64,000 nucleotides of DNA from CANDOC01 sp965261725 (GCA_965261725.1 CBDHDU010000044.1:248001-312000), one strand, 5' to 3'; positions 52,002-60,667 are shown, numbered from the stretch's first letter. Notes: generated by a model from the letters alone, not told the origin. A program made the numbers and translations.

Positions 52002-52062
52002 TTGCGTAAGGTGGGTTGATGAAAATCTTCCCGCCATTACGCCTGATAGACAGGGGTAAATT

Positions 52063-52494
52063 ATGGCGATTACAGTCCGTTGCGATATCGTAAGTGCCGA
52101 AGAGGAAATCTTCTCCGGTCTGGTTGAAATGGTTATTGCCACCGGTTCCGAGGGTGATCTGGGTATCGCTCCGGGGCATGCGCCATTGCTGACCGAGCTG
52201 AAGCCGGGACCCATTCGGTTAATCCAGCAAAAAGATAAGGAAGATGAAATCTTTTATCTTTCCGGAGGCTTTCTGGAAGTACAGCCAGGCGAAGTAAAAG
52301 TGCTTGCTGATACGGCGCTTCGTGCAGACGACATGGACGAAGCCGCTGCTGAAGAAGCCAAAAAACGTGCCGAGCAAGAGCTGTCCAACCAGAATGGCGA
52401 CTTCGATTACGGCCGTGCAGCTGCTCGCTTGGCAGAAGCAACTGCTCAGCTCAGAACATTGCAGGCTATTCGCAAGAAGCTTGGTAAAAGATAA
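52063..52494 (+). CDS. atpC: ATP synthase F1 subunit epsilon
   Basis: 143 residues. The N-terminal beta sandwich (VRCDIVSAEEEIFSGLVEMV, GDLGIAPGHAPLLTEL) contacts the c-ring. The C-terminal helical hairpin can inhibit ATP hydrolysis. It is last in the operon, followed by a strong terminator. Confidence 0.97.
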   Translation: MAITVRCDIVSAEEEIFSGLVEMVIATGSEGDLGIAPGHAPLLTELKPGPIRLIQQKDKEDEIFYLSGGFLEVQPGEVKVLADTALRADDMDEAAAEEAKKRAEQELSNQNGDFDYGRAAARLAEATAQLRTLQAIRKKLGKR

Positions 52495-52522
52495 CGACAC
52501 TTAAACTGTTTTATAATGTCAT

Positions 52523-52554
52523 ATATAAAACCTACCTTTTGGTAGGTTTTATAT
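52523..52554. terminator. Terminator after the atp operon
   Basis: A 14-bp perfect stem (52523-52536 with 52541-52554) closes a TTTT loop, with a GC-containing middle (CCTACC/GGTAGG) and A/T ends that supply T tracts on both strands. It suits the end of atpC and of the convergent gene to its right. Confidence 0.85.
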
Positions 52555-52596
52555 TATCTGCAACTGTGTTTGAGTCATTTAAATCTGTGCTCTTTT

Positions 52597-53415
52597 TTAT
52601 AAATCGGTTAAAAAATCAAAATAATTAGAGTATTTGTGTTTTCTAAGATGAAACGAAAGATCTAGCAAGCTGGTAATTTTAAGTTTACATTCAGGGCAAT
52701 TGAGTCCTTGTTTTATCCAGTCTTCAATTTTTTTAACAGTTGCTTTATGTTTGGATTTGTGATGATGATGTGCATATCTACTATCTCGAAATGTTAAACT
52801 ACAGCCATATAAGCATTTAGCTCGCAGTCTTTTAATTTTTTTCTTCCCGCGTTTTGAGGTATTAGTCTCCAGAGTATTATCAGGAAAGCAATCTTTTGTA
52901 CTATATGCACTAATAGGAGTTAGTAAGCAGCTTGTTACGCTAGGAGCTTCAAACTGTAGTTGATTTCCAGGAAGTATAGTATCAGAAAAGTTGGTTAAAG
53001 GGAGTTGAAAGTGATAGCTATCAAGATTGGATACATCGATTGTTTGACCTACTTGTATATGCGTTAATATATTTGGGTAATTAAAATCAAGCAAAGGAAA
53101 AGTATTGGCTGCAGTTATATTCCCACTATAATCTTGAGGGTATACGGTGTAGATTAGTAATTTGTAACTAGTTAAATGAGAGTAAAGTGAATTAATGGAA
53201 TTAATAAAACCTGATAAGACACATTCATAATAAATAAAAAAAAACACACTCTCATGAAACTTCATGTCATTTCCGTCGACAGTTATAATATCTTTAAAAT
53301 CTTTGCTGCTAGGTATTGAAAAACCAAACGGAGGAAAAGCATGGAAGACTATAGTTGCTCCAAATAGCCTACTAGGCAGGATAAATAAAATGATTAAAAA
53401 AAGCTTTTTATTCAT
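52597..53415 (-). CDS. Secreted protein with basic cluster and two C2H2 zinc fingers
   Basis: 272 residues, no family recognised as a whole. A signal peptide is at 1-20 (LFLIILFILPSRLFGA). Residues 21-180 are an unrecognised, largely beta-like region. A basic cluster at 188-200 (KRGKKKIKRLRAK) resembles a nuclear-localisation signal. Finger 1 is C201-x3-C205-x12-H218-x4-H223 with Phe at the canonical core position (F209). Finger 2 is C240-x2-C243-x12-H256-x3-H260, an exact classical C2H2 spacing with Leu at the second core position (L253). The gene is AT-rich and opposite in direction to the atp operon. A host-nucleus-targeted effector is a tempting inference, not shown. Confidence 0.7.
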   Translation of the reverse strand: MNKKLFLIILFILPSRLFGATIVFHAFPPFGFSIPSSKDFKDIITVDGNDMKFHESVFFFIYYECVLSGFINSINSLYSHLTSYKLLIYTVYPQDYSGNITAANTFPLLDFNYPNILTHIQVGQTIDVSNLDSYHFQLPLTNFSDTILPGNQLQFEAPSVTSCLLTPISAYSTKDCFPDNTLETNTSKRGKKKIKRLRAKCLYGCSLTFRDSRYAHHHHKSKHKATVKKIEDWIKQGLNCPECKLKITSLLDLSFHLRKHKYSNYFDFLTDL

Positions 53416-53636
53416 TATCTAACCTTCAAGTAAGAATATACACAAAAATAAAGTAGCACTAATTTTTATTAAAATCATATGTCGTATATTTCCCAGTCCA
53501 GACACAAGTAACAGAGGTGTGATCTGTATCTTGTTGTGAAGCTCAAATAATATATTGTCTAAGATTATAGATTCTGCTTTTGCATAGCCCCTGCTATGCT
53601 TTTTATGATTATTTAAGACGATCAAGATTGTGAAAA

Positions 53637-54440
53637 ATGATTATTACTGTCACAAGAGTATTTTTCGGTGCTGTTCTGTCGGGTTTATTTTTGGTGCAGC
53701 AAAGCGCTGCTGAAACTGTAAATAAAGAAACTGTAGTTATGAGGCTCATCAGCTTCAACCACTGCCCATTTGCTCAACGCGTAGCGATTGCACTGAACTA
53801 TAAAAAAGCACCATTTTCTGTAACTTATATTGATTTAAAAAATAAGCCTGACTGGTTTTTGGAGCTTAATCCGGCAGGGCAAGTACCCGTGTTACAGGTT
53901 GGAAATCAACTGCTGACAGAATCTCAGATCATTAACGACTATCTCGATGAACGATATCCACAGCCCGCACTCTACCCGACTGATTTAATCCTGAAAGCTC
54001 ATCATAAAGTTCTGATATCCAAAGCATCGACCGCCAACAGCTACCTGTATCGGGTCAGCAAGCTTGAATCGAGAGACGAGGCCAGATCTGTACTGGATGA
54101 AATGCAGGACTGGCTTATGAAAATTGAAACGTTGAAAGGTCAATTACCTGACTATCAGGGAGCATTATCAATGCTTGATATTGCCTGGGCTCCTTTCTTT
54201 ATGCGACTGGAGATTTTGGCCAGAACGCAGGAAGTAGATTTACTCAAAAATTTCGACCAGTTGCAGTACTGGCAACAGCGAGTGCTGGCAGCTCCTGCCG
54301 TCAAAGCGTCAGCTGTTGAGAACTTTGAACCACTCTACTTGTCCTATTTAAGGGATAATAAAAGCTGGTTAATTCCGACTAAAGCTATGCTGCCTGTACC
54401 GAAAAAAGACGCTCAGGATGAGCCTTTATACTGCCATTAA
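53637..54440 (+). CDS. Glutathione S-transferase-family protein with signal peptide
   Basis: 267 residues. The N-terminal thioredoxin-fold domain starts at about residue 35 (MRLISFNHCPFAQRVAIAL) with the CPFAQR motif at 43-48, as in omega-type GSTs where Cys is the active residue. NPAGQVPVLQ and LTESQIINDYLDE complete the glutathione-binding pattern. A helical C-terminal domain follows. Before it lie about 30 residues that look like a cleavable signal peptide (VFFGAVLSGLFLV, then QQSAAET), which is unusual for a GST. An internal ATG at the start of the domain could give a cytoplasmic form. It is divergent from the zinc-finger gene. Confidence 0.8.
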   Translation: MIITVTRVFFGAVLSGLFLVQQSAAETVNKETVVMRLISFNHCPFAQRVAIALNYKKAPFSVTYIDLKNKPDWFLELNPAGQVPVLQVGNQLLTESQIINDYLDERYPQPALYPTDLILKAHHKVLISKASTANSYLYRVSKLESRDEARSVLDEMQDWLMKIETLKGQLPDYQGALSMLDIAWAPFFMRLEILARTQEVDLLKNFDQLQYWQQRVLAAPAVKASAVENFEPLYLSYLRDNKSWLIPTKAMLPVPKKDAQDEPLYCH

Positions 54441-54640
54441 TGTGGTTGGTGCTTTTGGCATCCTTGCGGTAACTCGGGCAAAATTACTCCTCTTGCGCTG
54501 AAAACCGGAAATATTATTGCTGCTGATTCGGGTTTCTGGCGCAATTTATTGTTATCAGTCACCCTTCTGAACTATTTGTAGTATTCGTATTGAATGCTTC
54601 GGGCTGATAACGGGCATCAAACCTGAATGAAGCAGGATAT

Positions 54641-55667
54641 ATGAAAAAATATCACGTCTATGGACTTGGAGCCGCATTGGTCGATACCGAGATTGAAGTT
54701 AATGATGCTTTTCTCGGTGAAAATAACGTAGAAAAAGGACTGATGACTCTGGTAGACCAGCTATGGACTCGCCGTAACGAACTGATGGCCGCCTCGCCGT
54801 AACGAACTGATGGCCGCGCTGGAAAACCATCTGGTTCACTCCAAGCGTGCCTGTGGTGGCTCCGGTGCGAATACCGCGATTGCTGCAGCCTGCTTTGGTG
54901 GCGATGTCTTCTATTCTTGTAAAGTTGCACATGATGACAACGGTGATTTCTTCCTGCAGGACATGAAAAACTGCGGTGTTGATACCGTAGGTCTGCAAGG
55001 TGAGGGTATTACCGGTAAGTGTCTGGTACTGATTACCGCCGATGCAGAACGCTCCATGAACACTTTCCTGGGTGCCAGTGAAACTGTCAGTGTCGTTGAT
55101 CTGGATAAGGACGCACTCAAAAACTCCGAATACCTTTATATTGAAGGTTATCAGGTGACTTCTGATACAGGTCGGGCAGCGGCTGTTGAAGCGCGTAAAT
55201 TTGCAGAAGCAAACGGGGTTAAAACCTCTTTAAGTCTGTCTGACCCCGGGATGGTTCAGTTTTTCCGTCCGGGGCTGGAAGAAATGATTGGCGATGGAGT
55301 GGACTTGCTCTTTTCAAACGAAGAAGAAGCACTGCACTGGGCTAATACCCGAGAGCTGGATGTAGCCATTGAATCCCTGAAGTCAATCGCCAAGACTTTT
55401 GCTATTACTTTGGGATCGCGCGGCGCCTTGATATACGACGGAAATAATATTCTTAAGGTTGATCCTGTCAAAGTTGATGCAATTGATACGAATGGTGCTG
55501 GTGATATGTTTGCAGGTGCTTTTCTTTATGGTATTACAGCCGGATACAGCTATCAGCAGGCAGGTGATCTGGCGAGTGCTGCAGCTGGTGCTGTTGTTTC
55601 CGGCTACGGTCCTCGTTTGGTTGCAGAGAAACACTTAACTATTCGAAAAGATATTATTGGTAGCTGA
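54641..55667 (+). pseudogene. Adenosine kinase-like PfkB sugar kinase split by a frameshift
   Basis: Two open frames together match one PfkB kinase of about 330 residues. The first (54641-54802, 53 aa) has the N-terminal strand YGLGAALVD. The second (from an ATG at 54810 to 55667, 285 aa) has ACGGSGANTAIAAA and the PfkB signature DTNGAGDMFAGA. A perfect 25-bp tandem duplication (54768-54792 and 54793-54817) shifts the frame. Removing one copy restores a continuous protein. A good ribosome site precedes 54641. The downstream frame could be translated by re-initiation but would lack part of the substrate-binding sheet. It may be a true mutation, a reversible slip or an assembly error. Confidence 0.85.
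54768..54817 (+). repeat. Perfect 25-bp tandem duplication
   Basis: Two identical 25-bp units lie head to tail, 54768-54792 and 54793-54817. Because 25 is not a multiple of three, the extra copy breaks the kinase reading frame (stop TAA at 54800-54802). Confidence 0.97.
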
Positions 55668-55676
55668 TTGTTAGGG

Positions 55677-55709
55677 GCTGCCAGTTGCATACATCAGGCA
55701 ACTGGCAGC
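55677..55709. terminator. Hairpin between kinase gene and acyl-CoA ligase
   Basis: GCTGCCAGTTGC (55677-55688) and GCAACTGGCAGC (55698-55709) form a 12-bp perfect stem with a 9-nt loop between two convergent genes. T-runs are short, but the stem is very stable. Confidence 0.7.
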
Positions 55710-55724
55710 GTTTCATTAGCGGAG

Positions 55725-57287
55725 CTAGTTAACCAGCCGCTCCTGATCCTTCCAGTAAACTGCTCGCAGATCCATTTTCCTTATCTTACCTGCCCCGGTA
55801 ATAGGGAAAGGCTCTTCACGAAACTCAATACTGCGCGGACATTTGTAGCCGGCAATCCACTCTTTACAGTGTGCTATCAGTTCTTGCTCAGTCACTTGCT
55901 GGCCGGGCAGCAACCGCACAATGGCGTGAACCTGCTCACCCCATTCCTCACTGGGAATGCCGACAACCACCACTTCATGCACAGCATCATGGCGGGCTAC
56001 AGCATTTTCAACTTCAACCGAAAATACATTTTCGCCGCCGGAAACAATCATATCCTTGACCCGGTCAACCAGATAAATAAAGCCCTCTTCATCCATATAG
56101 CCAGCATCACCGGTATGAACCCAGCCATCAACTAAGGCAGAAGCCGTTTGTTCCGGCTTGTTCCAGTAACCGATCATATTGTTCGGCCCCCTTGCTGCAA
56201 TCTGTCCAACCTTACCCCGTGGTACTTCGTTGTTCTCATCATCGATGATGCGCACATCAATACCATAGGAAGCGCGACCTGCTGAACGCAGGTACTTGGA
56301 ACCTTCACCTTCAAGAATATGATATTCAGGACGGAGAATAGACACGATTGGTGCCATTTCTGTCTGACCATAAGCTTGGAAAAAGCTGACACCGGGCAGT
56401 TTACTCATGGCTGTGCGTAATGTGGCTTCTGTAATCGGGGATGCGCCATAGGCAATACCCTGCAAAGACTCCATATTTGCATTATCCAGTGCAGGCTCGG
56501 CAATCATCATGGAAATCATCGTTGGTACCAGCAGCGCAAATGTAACCTGATATTTCTCCACTGCACGAATAACGCCTTCCGGAGTAAATGCAGGAATGAA
56601 TGCCTGTGTTGCACCGCCCAGCGTTGTAGCGCAAGACAAAGCGATATCAGCAAGGTGGAACATCGGCGCAGCATGCAGGTAAGTATTCTTTCCCGTAGCC
56701 AGCTGCAGATCAGCCATTGCGGCGAAACTACTACTCCATAATGCCAGATGGGAAAGCATTACCCCTTTAGGGAAGCCGGTTGTACCACCGGTATAAAAGA
56801 TGCCGCATAGTGTTTCGCCAGAGCGACCTGCATCCTCTACAGGTTGATTTTTTTCAATCAAGTCATTCAGCGACAACATGCCTTCGGGAGTCTGTTTTTC
56901 ACCGGCATAGAGTAAAGTCATTTTCTGTTCAGACTGCTTGATGATCTCCTGTGCTGTTGCCAGATAGGTGTCATCAATAATCAGAAATGTGCTCCCAGAG
57001 TCTTCCAGTGCGTAGATATTCTCCGGAACAGACCACCGAATATTCAGCGGTACAATAACGCCATCAGCCCACGGAATAGCATGAAATGCTTCGTAGTAGT
57101 AATCGGAGTTCAGGGACAGAATCGCAACGCGGTCACCAGAACTTACACCACAGGCTTTTAAGCCAGCAGCCAGCCGTGCAACACGATCTTTGGTTTCTGT
57201 CCAGGTACGTTGGCGGCTATTACAAAGAGTAGAAACGGTGTTTGGCTTAGTCTGAGCATTTTGCTCAATAGCTTGAGTTAAGCGCAT
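55725..57287 (-). CDS. Acyl-CoA synthetase (AMP-forming ligase)
   Basis: 520-residue adenylate-forming enzyme that activates a carboxylic acid, probably a fatty acid, to its CoA ester. The P-loop-like motif YTGGTTGFPKG is at 165-175, QAYGQTEMAPI is the central motif, and GWVHTGDAGYMDEEG with DRVKDMIVSGGENV holds the hinge. The C-terminal lysine region includes GKIRKMDLR. The chain length of the substrate cannot be told. It runs toward the kinase gene and is not in an obvious operon. Confidence 0.9.
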   Translation of the reverse strand: MRLTQAIEQNAQTKPNTVSTLCNSRQRTWTETKDRVARLAAGLKACGVSSGDRVAILSLNSDYYYEAFHAIPWADGVIVPLNIRWSVPENIYALEDSGSTFLIIDDTYLATAQEIIKQSEQKMTLLYAGEKQTPEGMLSLNDLIEKNQPVEDAGRSGETLCGIFYTGGTTGFPKGVMLSHLALWSSSFAAMADLQLATGKNTYLHAAPMFHLADIALSCATTLGGATQAFIPAFTPEGVIRAVEKYQVTFALLVPTMISMMIAEPALDNANMESLQGIAYGASPITEATLRTAMSKLPGVSFFQAYGQTEMAPIVSILRPEYHILEGEGSKYLRSAGRASYGIDVRIIDDENNEVPRGKVGQIAARGPNNMIGYWNKPEQTASALVDGWVHTGDAGYMDEEGFIYLVDRVKDMIVSGGENVFSVEVENAVARHDAVHEVVVVGIPSEEWGEQVHAIVRLLPGQQVTEQELIAHCKEWIAGYKCPRSIEFREEPFPITGAGKIRKMDLRAVYWKDQERLVN

Positions 57288-57411
57288 AGATTATGCCTGC
57301 TTTATTCTTGTTATTCTTTCTTTCAATTTATTTTTATAGAGGACGGGAACGGCATTACTACATCTGAACAGACTCCTCACCACGCAATGCGGTATACATT
57401 TATTGATTTTT

Positions 57412-57864
57412 TTATGCTTTTTGTCGCGACAAAAACCGATCTAGAGCATCAGCAAATGCTTTATGATCGTTCTTCCCCAAGGGCGCAGGTCCCCCTGTCT
57501 GAACCCCTGAGCTGCGCAGCTCTTCCATAAAGTCTCGCATACTTAAACGCTGTCTTATGTTTTCTTTTGTATATAACTCACCCCGAGGGTTCAAGGCGTG
57601 AACACCTTTTTCAATGGCCTCTGCAGCCAGAGGAATATCGGCGGTAATCACCAGATCGCCTGCACTGGATTGCTGAACAATATGGTTATCTGCGACATCA
57701 AAGCCGGACGGTACCTGAATTGCTTTTATCAGTTTGGAAGGCGGGGTTCGGATATACTGGTTAGCGACCAGTGTTAGTGATGTTTTGGTGCGTTCAGCCG
57801 CGCGGAACAAAATCTCTTTAATGACGTTGGGACAGGCATCGGCATCAACCCATATCTGTAGCAT
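57412..57864 (-). CDS. YaiI/YqxD family protein (DUF188)
   Basis: 150 residues from the ATG at 57862-57864 (AGGGAG in front), beginning MLQIWVDADACPNVIKEILF, the family N-terminus. Conserved acidic residues (DADACP, VITADIPLAAEAI) and the end DHKAFADALDRFL give a PIN/NYN-like nuclease fold of unknown role. A 13-codon upstream extension is possible but not family-like. Confidence 0.92.
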   Translation of the reverse strand: MLQIWVDADACPNVIKEILFRAAERTKTSLTLVANQYIRTPPSKLIKAIQVPSGFDVADNHIVQQSSAGDLVITADIPLAAEAIEKGVHALNPRGELYTKENIRQRLSMRDFMEELRSSGVQTGGPAPLGKNDHKAFADALDRFLSRQKA

Positions 57865-58020
57865 GTCGGCTCCCTGAGAGCAGCTGAAAAAATATTTCCG
57901 CAATAATCACGATTTTTGTATCAACTGGTCAAGTTTAAATAGAAAATTCATGTCCATGCCATGTTTTCGGCTTAGATGCTGTTAAGCTGGCAGACAAGTC
58001 ACCATAACAGGAGAATGCGC

Positions 58021-58725
58021 ATGAAAAAGGCCGTTGTTTTTCTCACTGCAGCACTGCTTTCTTGTGTTGCTTTCGGAGGAACTGATAATAACCTTCCTGC
58101 TCCTTACCTGAGTGTCAGTGGGACTGGAGAAGCCAGCCTACCCCCGGATATTGCGATGATTCAGGTTGAAGTGAGTCTGATTAAAAAAAGTGGAATGGAA
58201 GCCAAGCAGCAGGTTGATGCAGCAGTGAATGCATTGCTGGACTCGCTTACTGAAAATAAGCCAAACCTCAGCAGAATTGACGCAGGTTCTCTGCGATTAC
58301 AACCTCACTATGAATATGACAACAATAAAAGACGACAAAAGGGTTATATGGCAACCCGTATGGTTGATCTCGAAGTGTCCGCATTAGATGTCATGGATAG
58401 TATTCTTGAAACAGTTGTTAAGCAGGGTATGACGACTGTGCGCTCCGTTGATTATGGATTCAGTGATGGCGGACGCCTTTGTCAGCAGCAGGCTCTGGAT
58501 AAAGCGATAAGTGATTCTAAAGATCAGGCGCAGCGTATGGCTGAGGCATACGGTGTCAAACTAGGTAAGCTTTCCTCTGCAGGGCTTGGTTCATCTTATC
58601 CTTCACCGTATGCGGGTATGGAAAAAATGGCTATGGCAGATGCCTCTTCAAGAGGACCATCCTATCGCTCGGGTGATATAACGTGCCACGCACAGGTTTC
58701 CGCTGTGTTTTTGATTAAGGAATAG
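58021..58725 (+). CDS. Exported SIMPL-domain protein (YggE-like)
   Basis: 234 residues from the ATG at 58021 (CAGGAGAATGCGC in front). The signal peptide is at 1-19 (AVVFLTAALLSCVAFGG). The SIMPL (DUF541) domain covers the rest, with the typical start YLSVSGTGEASLPPDIAMIQVEV and the later QQQALDKAISDSKDQAQRMAEA. Family members such as YggE lower oxidative stress by an unknown mechanism in the periplasm. It ends 6 bp before a lipoprotein gene, so the two are likely co-expressed. Confidence 0.9.
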   Translation: MKKAVVFLTAALLSCVAFGGTDNNLPAPYLSVSGTGEASLPPDIAMIQVEVSLIKKSGMEAKQQVDAAVNALLDSLTENKPNLSRIDAGSLRLQPHYEYDNNKRRQKGYMATRMVDLEVSALDVMDSILETVVKQGMTTVRSVDYGFSDGGRLCQQQALDKAISDSKDQAQRMAEAYGVKLGKLSSAGLGSSYPSPYAGMEKMAMADASSRGPSYRSGDITCHAQVSAVFLIKE

Positions 58726-58731
58726 GGAATT

Positions 58732-59151
58732 ATGGTGTTTATCAGAAGAGCTCTCATTGCTTTGGCTGGAGCTGTTATTTTTCTGAGTGGCTGTACAACG
58801 ACACCACCTCCTCAGACTAACCAGGTAACCGAGGTATTTTCCGGCACAGTTCAGTCACCTGATCCTGTCAGGACACAGGTTGAAAGATTGGGAGCTGAAG
58901 GGGTGCTCAGTCGTGTCGATATTATGGAATCGGACCCGCCGCGCTATCGAGTAACAGGGCCAAAGAACGTCATTGAATGCCTGAAATCACCACAAGGTGT
59001 CTGGAGAGAAGACTACAGGGAGTGTGAGTTCATGTCGCTGCCAACCTGTGAAGCGCTGGGTGGGCGCTATGAAGGCTGTGCTTCTCCATGCCGGCACCAA
59101 CCGGGCCAGGCTTGCATTACCATGTGCGTACCTGTTTGTACTTTTAAATAA
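58732..59151 (+). CDS. Cysteine-rich lipoprotein of unknown function
   Basis: 139 residues. The N-terminus is a lipoprotein signal with lipobox FLSGC (Cys at 21), so the mature protein is lipid-anchored at the cell envelope. The last 50 residues contain eight Cys (CEFMSLPTCEALGG, CASPC, CITMCVPVC), suggesting a small disulfide-knotted or metal-binding domain. I recognise no family. It follows the SIMPL gene by 6 bp and is convergent with tag (4 bp apart). Confidence 0.75.
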   Translation: MVFIRRALIALAGAVIFLSGCTTTPPPQTNQVTEVFSGTVQSPDPVRTQVERLGAEGVLSRVDIMESDPPRYRVTGPKNVIECLKSPQGVWREDYRECEFMSLPTCEALGGRYEGCASPCRHQPGQACITMCVPVCTFK

Positions 59152-59155
59152 GAGC

Positions 59156-59746
59156 TTAAATCTGAAAGCTGCCTCCAAACTCATAACAAGCTGTATGCCG
59201 GGGGCAGCTGGTCAGATGGTCATTAACCAGACCCATTGCCTGCATATAAGCGTACATAATTGTACTGCCAACAAACGACATTCCTCGTTTTTTCAAATCC
59301 TTACTCATTTTATCGGATATATCAGTCAGGGCGGGTACATCCTGCATGGTCGACCAGTGATTCTGTAAAGGGCTGCCTTCAACAAATTGCCATATATAAG
59401 GCGCGAAACCGTCAAACTGTTCCTGAATGTCCAGAAATGCACGCGCATTTTTTATTGCACTGGCAACTTTCAGGCGGTTGCGAATAATACCCGGGTTGTT
59501 TAAAAGTTCTGCTTGTTTGGCATCATCGAAACGGGCAACTTTTACAGGATCAAATTCAGCAAAAGCCTGACGATAACTTTCCCGCCGTTTGAGTATTGTC
59601 AGCCAGTTAAGCCCGGCCTGAGCACCTTCCAGAATCAGAAACTCAAATAGTTTGTTATCATTGGTGGTAGGAACTCCCCATTCTTCGTCATGATACCGGC
59701 GATAAAGAACATCATCACCACACCAGGGACAGGCTGAATCAGTCAT
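59156..59746 (-). CDS. tag: DNA-3-methyladenine glycosylase I
   Basis: Removes 3-methyladenine from alkylated DNA in base excision repair. It has 196 residues from the ATG at 59744-59746 (AAGG in front). A TTG two codons earlier is possible. Features are CPWCGDDVLYRRYHDEEWGVP near the N-terminus (split around residues 6-26), EGAQAGLNWLTILKRRE, the HhH part NPGIIRNRLKVASAI, and LKKRGMSFVGSTIMYAYMQA. Zinc ligands Cys/His at both ends are present. Confidence 0.95.
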   Translation of the reverse strand: MTDSACPWCGDDVLYRRYHDEEWGVPTTNDNKLFEFLILEGAQAGLNWLTILKRRESYRQAFAEFDPVKVARFDDAKQAELLNNPGIIRNRLKVASAIKNARAFLDIQEQFDGFAPYIWQFVEGSPLQNHWSTMQDVPALTDISDKMSKDLKKRGMSFVGSTIMYAYMQAMGLVNDHLTSCPRHTACYEFGGSFQI

Positions 59747-59812
59747 ATGCAAACCTTAGGGAATCACTCTTAATAAACTATCGTTCCAATAATGCCCTGC
59801 TGCCTGCTACTT

Positions 59813-60667
59813 TTATATAGACTCAGAAAAAGATTTTTTAACCGGAACAGAGAGATGTGCATGATGGGTAAACCACTGACCATCGGCTGCCTGCTGTAAA
59901 AAGTAGGTTGCTCTTACAGGGGAAATCCTCCCCTGCTGTTTACACCCAATGGCTGCATAAGCGGACATGCAGACAAGCGAGCCTTGTTGATACACGACAG
60001 GTTGATAAAAAGACAGACTATCGGTGTGTTCAATTACTCTTTCGATGCAATCAAAATGCTGTTCTCTTGATGTGATTGACGGCTGGTCGGTTGGCCCCCA
60101 GTAAAGTGCTTCCTGATAGCTGTTCAGTGATAATAGTAAATCAACATCTTTCTTTGCAAACCCCTCGGATCGCCTGTCCAGCTGTTCCAGAAAGAGGGGT
60201 ATACCCTCTATGATACGAGAATCAGCAGGTTTTGTTGGTTCCAGTCGGGTGGGGATGGCATCATTTGGCCATGATTCTCCCTGCGGAACAGCCTGACTTA
60301 AATGCCCATGGCGAACTTTCAGCTCACCATCAACAAAGTATAAAAACCAGCTTAACCGCAGGTCTGGCTGAGAGATGACTTCTCCTGATTTGAGGGTGTG
60401 CGTCATACTGAAATCGCATACCAGACAAACAGCATCATTGTTAGATAGCACTAATAATGGTGTTGTTGTTGATTCAGTTTTTTCCAGAAGTGACTTATAA
60501 GATGTCGGGTCTGGCTCTAAAGCTTGATGGCTCTCATATACATCTTCCGGGTAAAGTCCCCAGCCGGTGATATCATCAGGCATATTAAGTGCTTTGATAC
60601 CCTCGCAATCACGCTTAACCAAGCATTCTGCTAAATTGGTCTGAAAACTATCAATTGCTGCCTGCAT
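59813..60667 (-). CDS. Unknown protein with two SnoaL/NTF2-like halves
   Basis: 284 residues, no signal peptide. Two similar halves (about 1-125 and 152-278) each run from an N-terminal helix (FQTNLAECLVKRDCEGI; LEQLDRRSEGFAKKDVDLL) to curved beta strands ending in RHGHLSQ or HHAHLSV. This is the pattern of SnoaL-like/NTF2-fold proteins and suggests an internal duplication. The function is unknown. The ATG has AAGG in front. It lies alone between tag and the YbjN-like gene. Confidence 0.6.
   Translation of the reverse strand: MQAAIDSFQTNLAECLVKRDCEGIKALNMPDDITGWGLYPEDVYESHQALEPDPTSYKSLLEKTESTTTPLLVLSNNDAVCLVCDFSMTHTLKSGEVISQPDLRLSWFLYFVDGELKVRHGHLSQAVPQGESWPNDAIPTRLEPTKPADSRIIEGIPLFLEQLDRRSEGFAKKDVDLLLSLNSYQEALYWGPTDQPSITSREQHFDCIERVIEHTDSLSFYQPVVYQQGSLVCMSAYAAIGCKQQGRISPVRATYFLQQAADGQWFTHHAHLSVPVKKSFSESI

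Noticed and set aside
53419..53625. 68-codon leftward frame upstream of the zinc-finger gene
   Set aside because: It lies in the AT-rich promoter gap between two divergent genes, has no ribosome site and no protein-like composition. It is more likely chance.
59260..59487. Frames antisense to tag that extend the lipoprotein region
   Set aside because: tag is unmistakable on the minus strand, and the lipoprotein stop at 59151 is clear.
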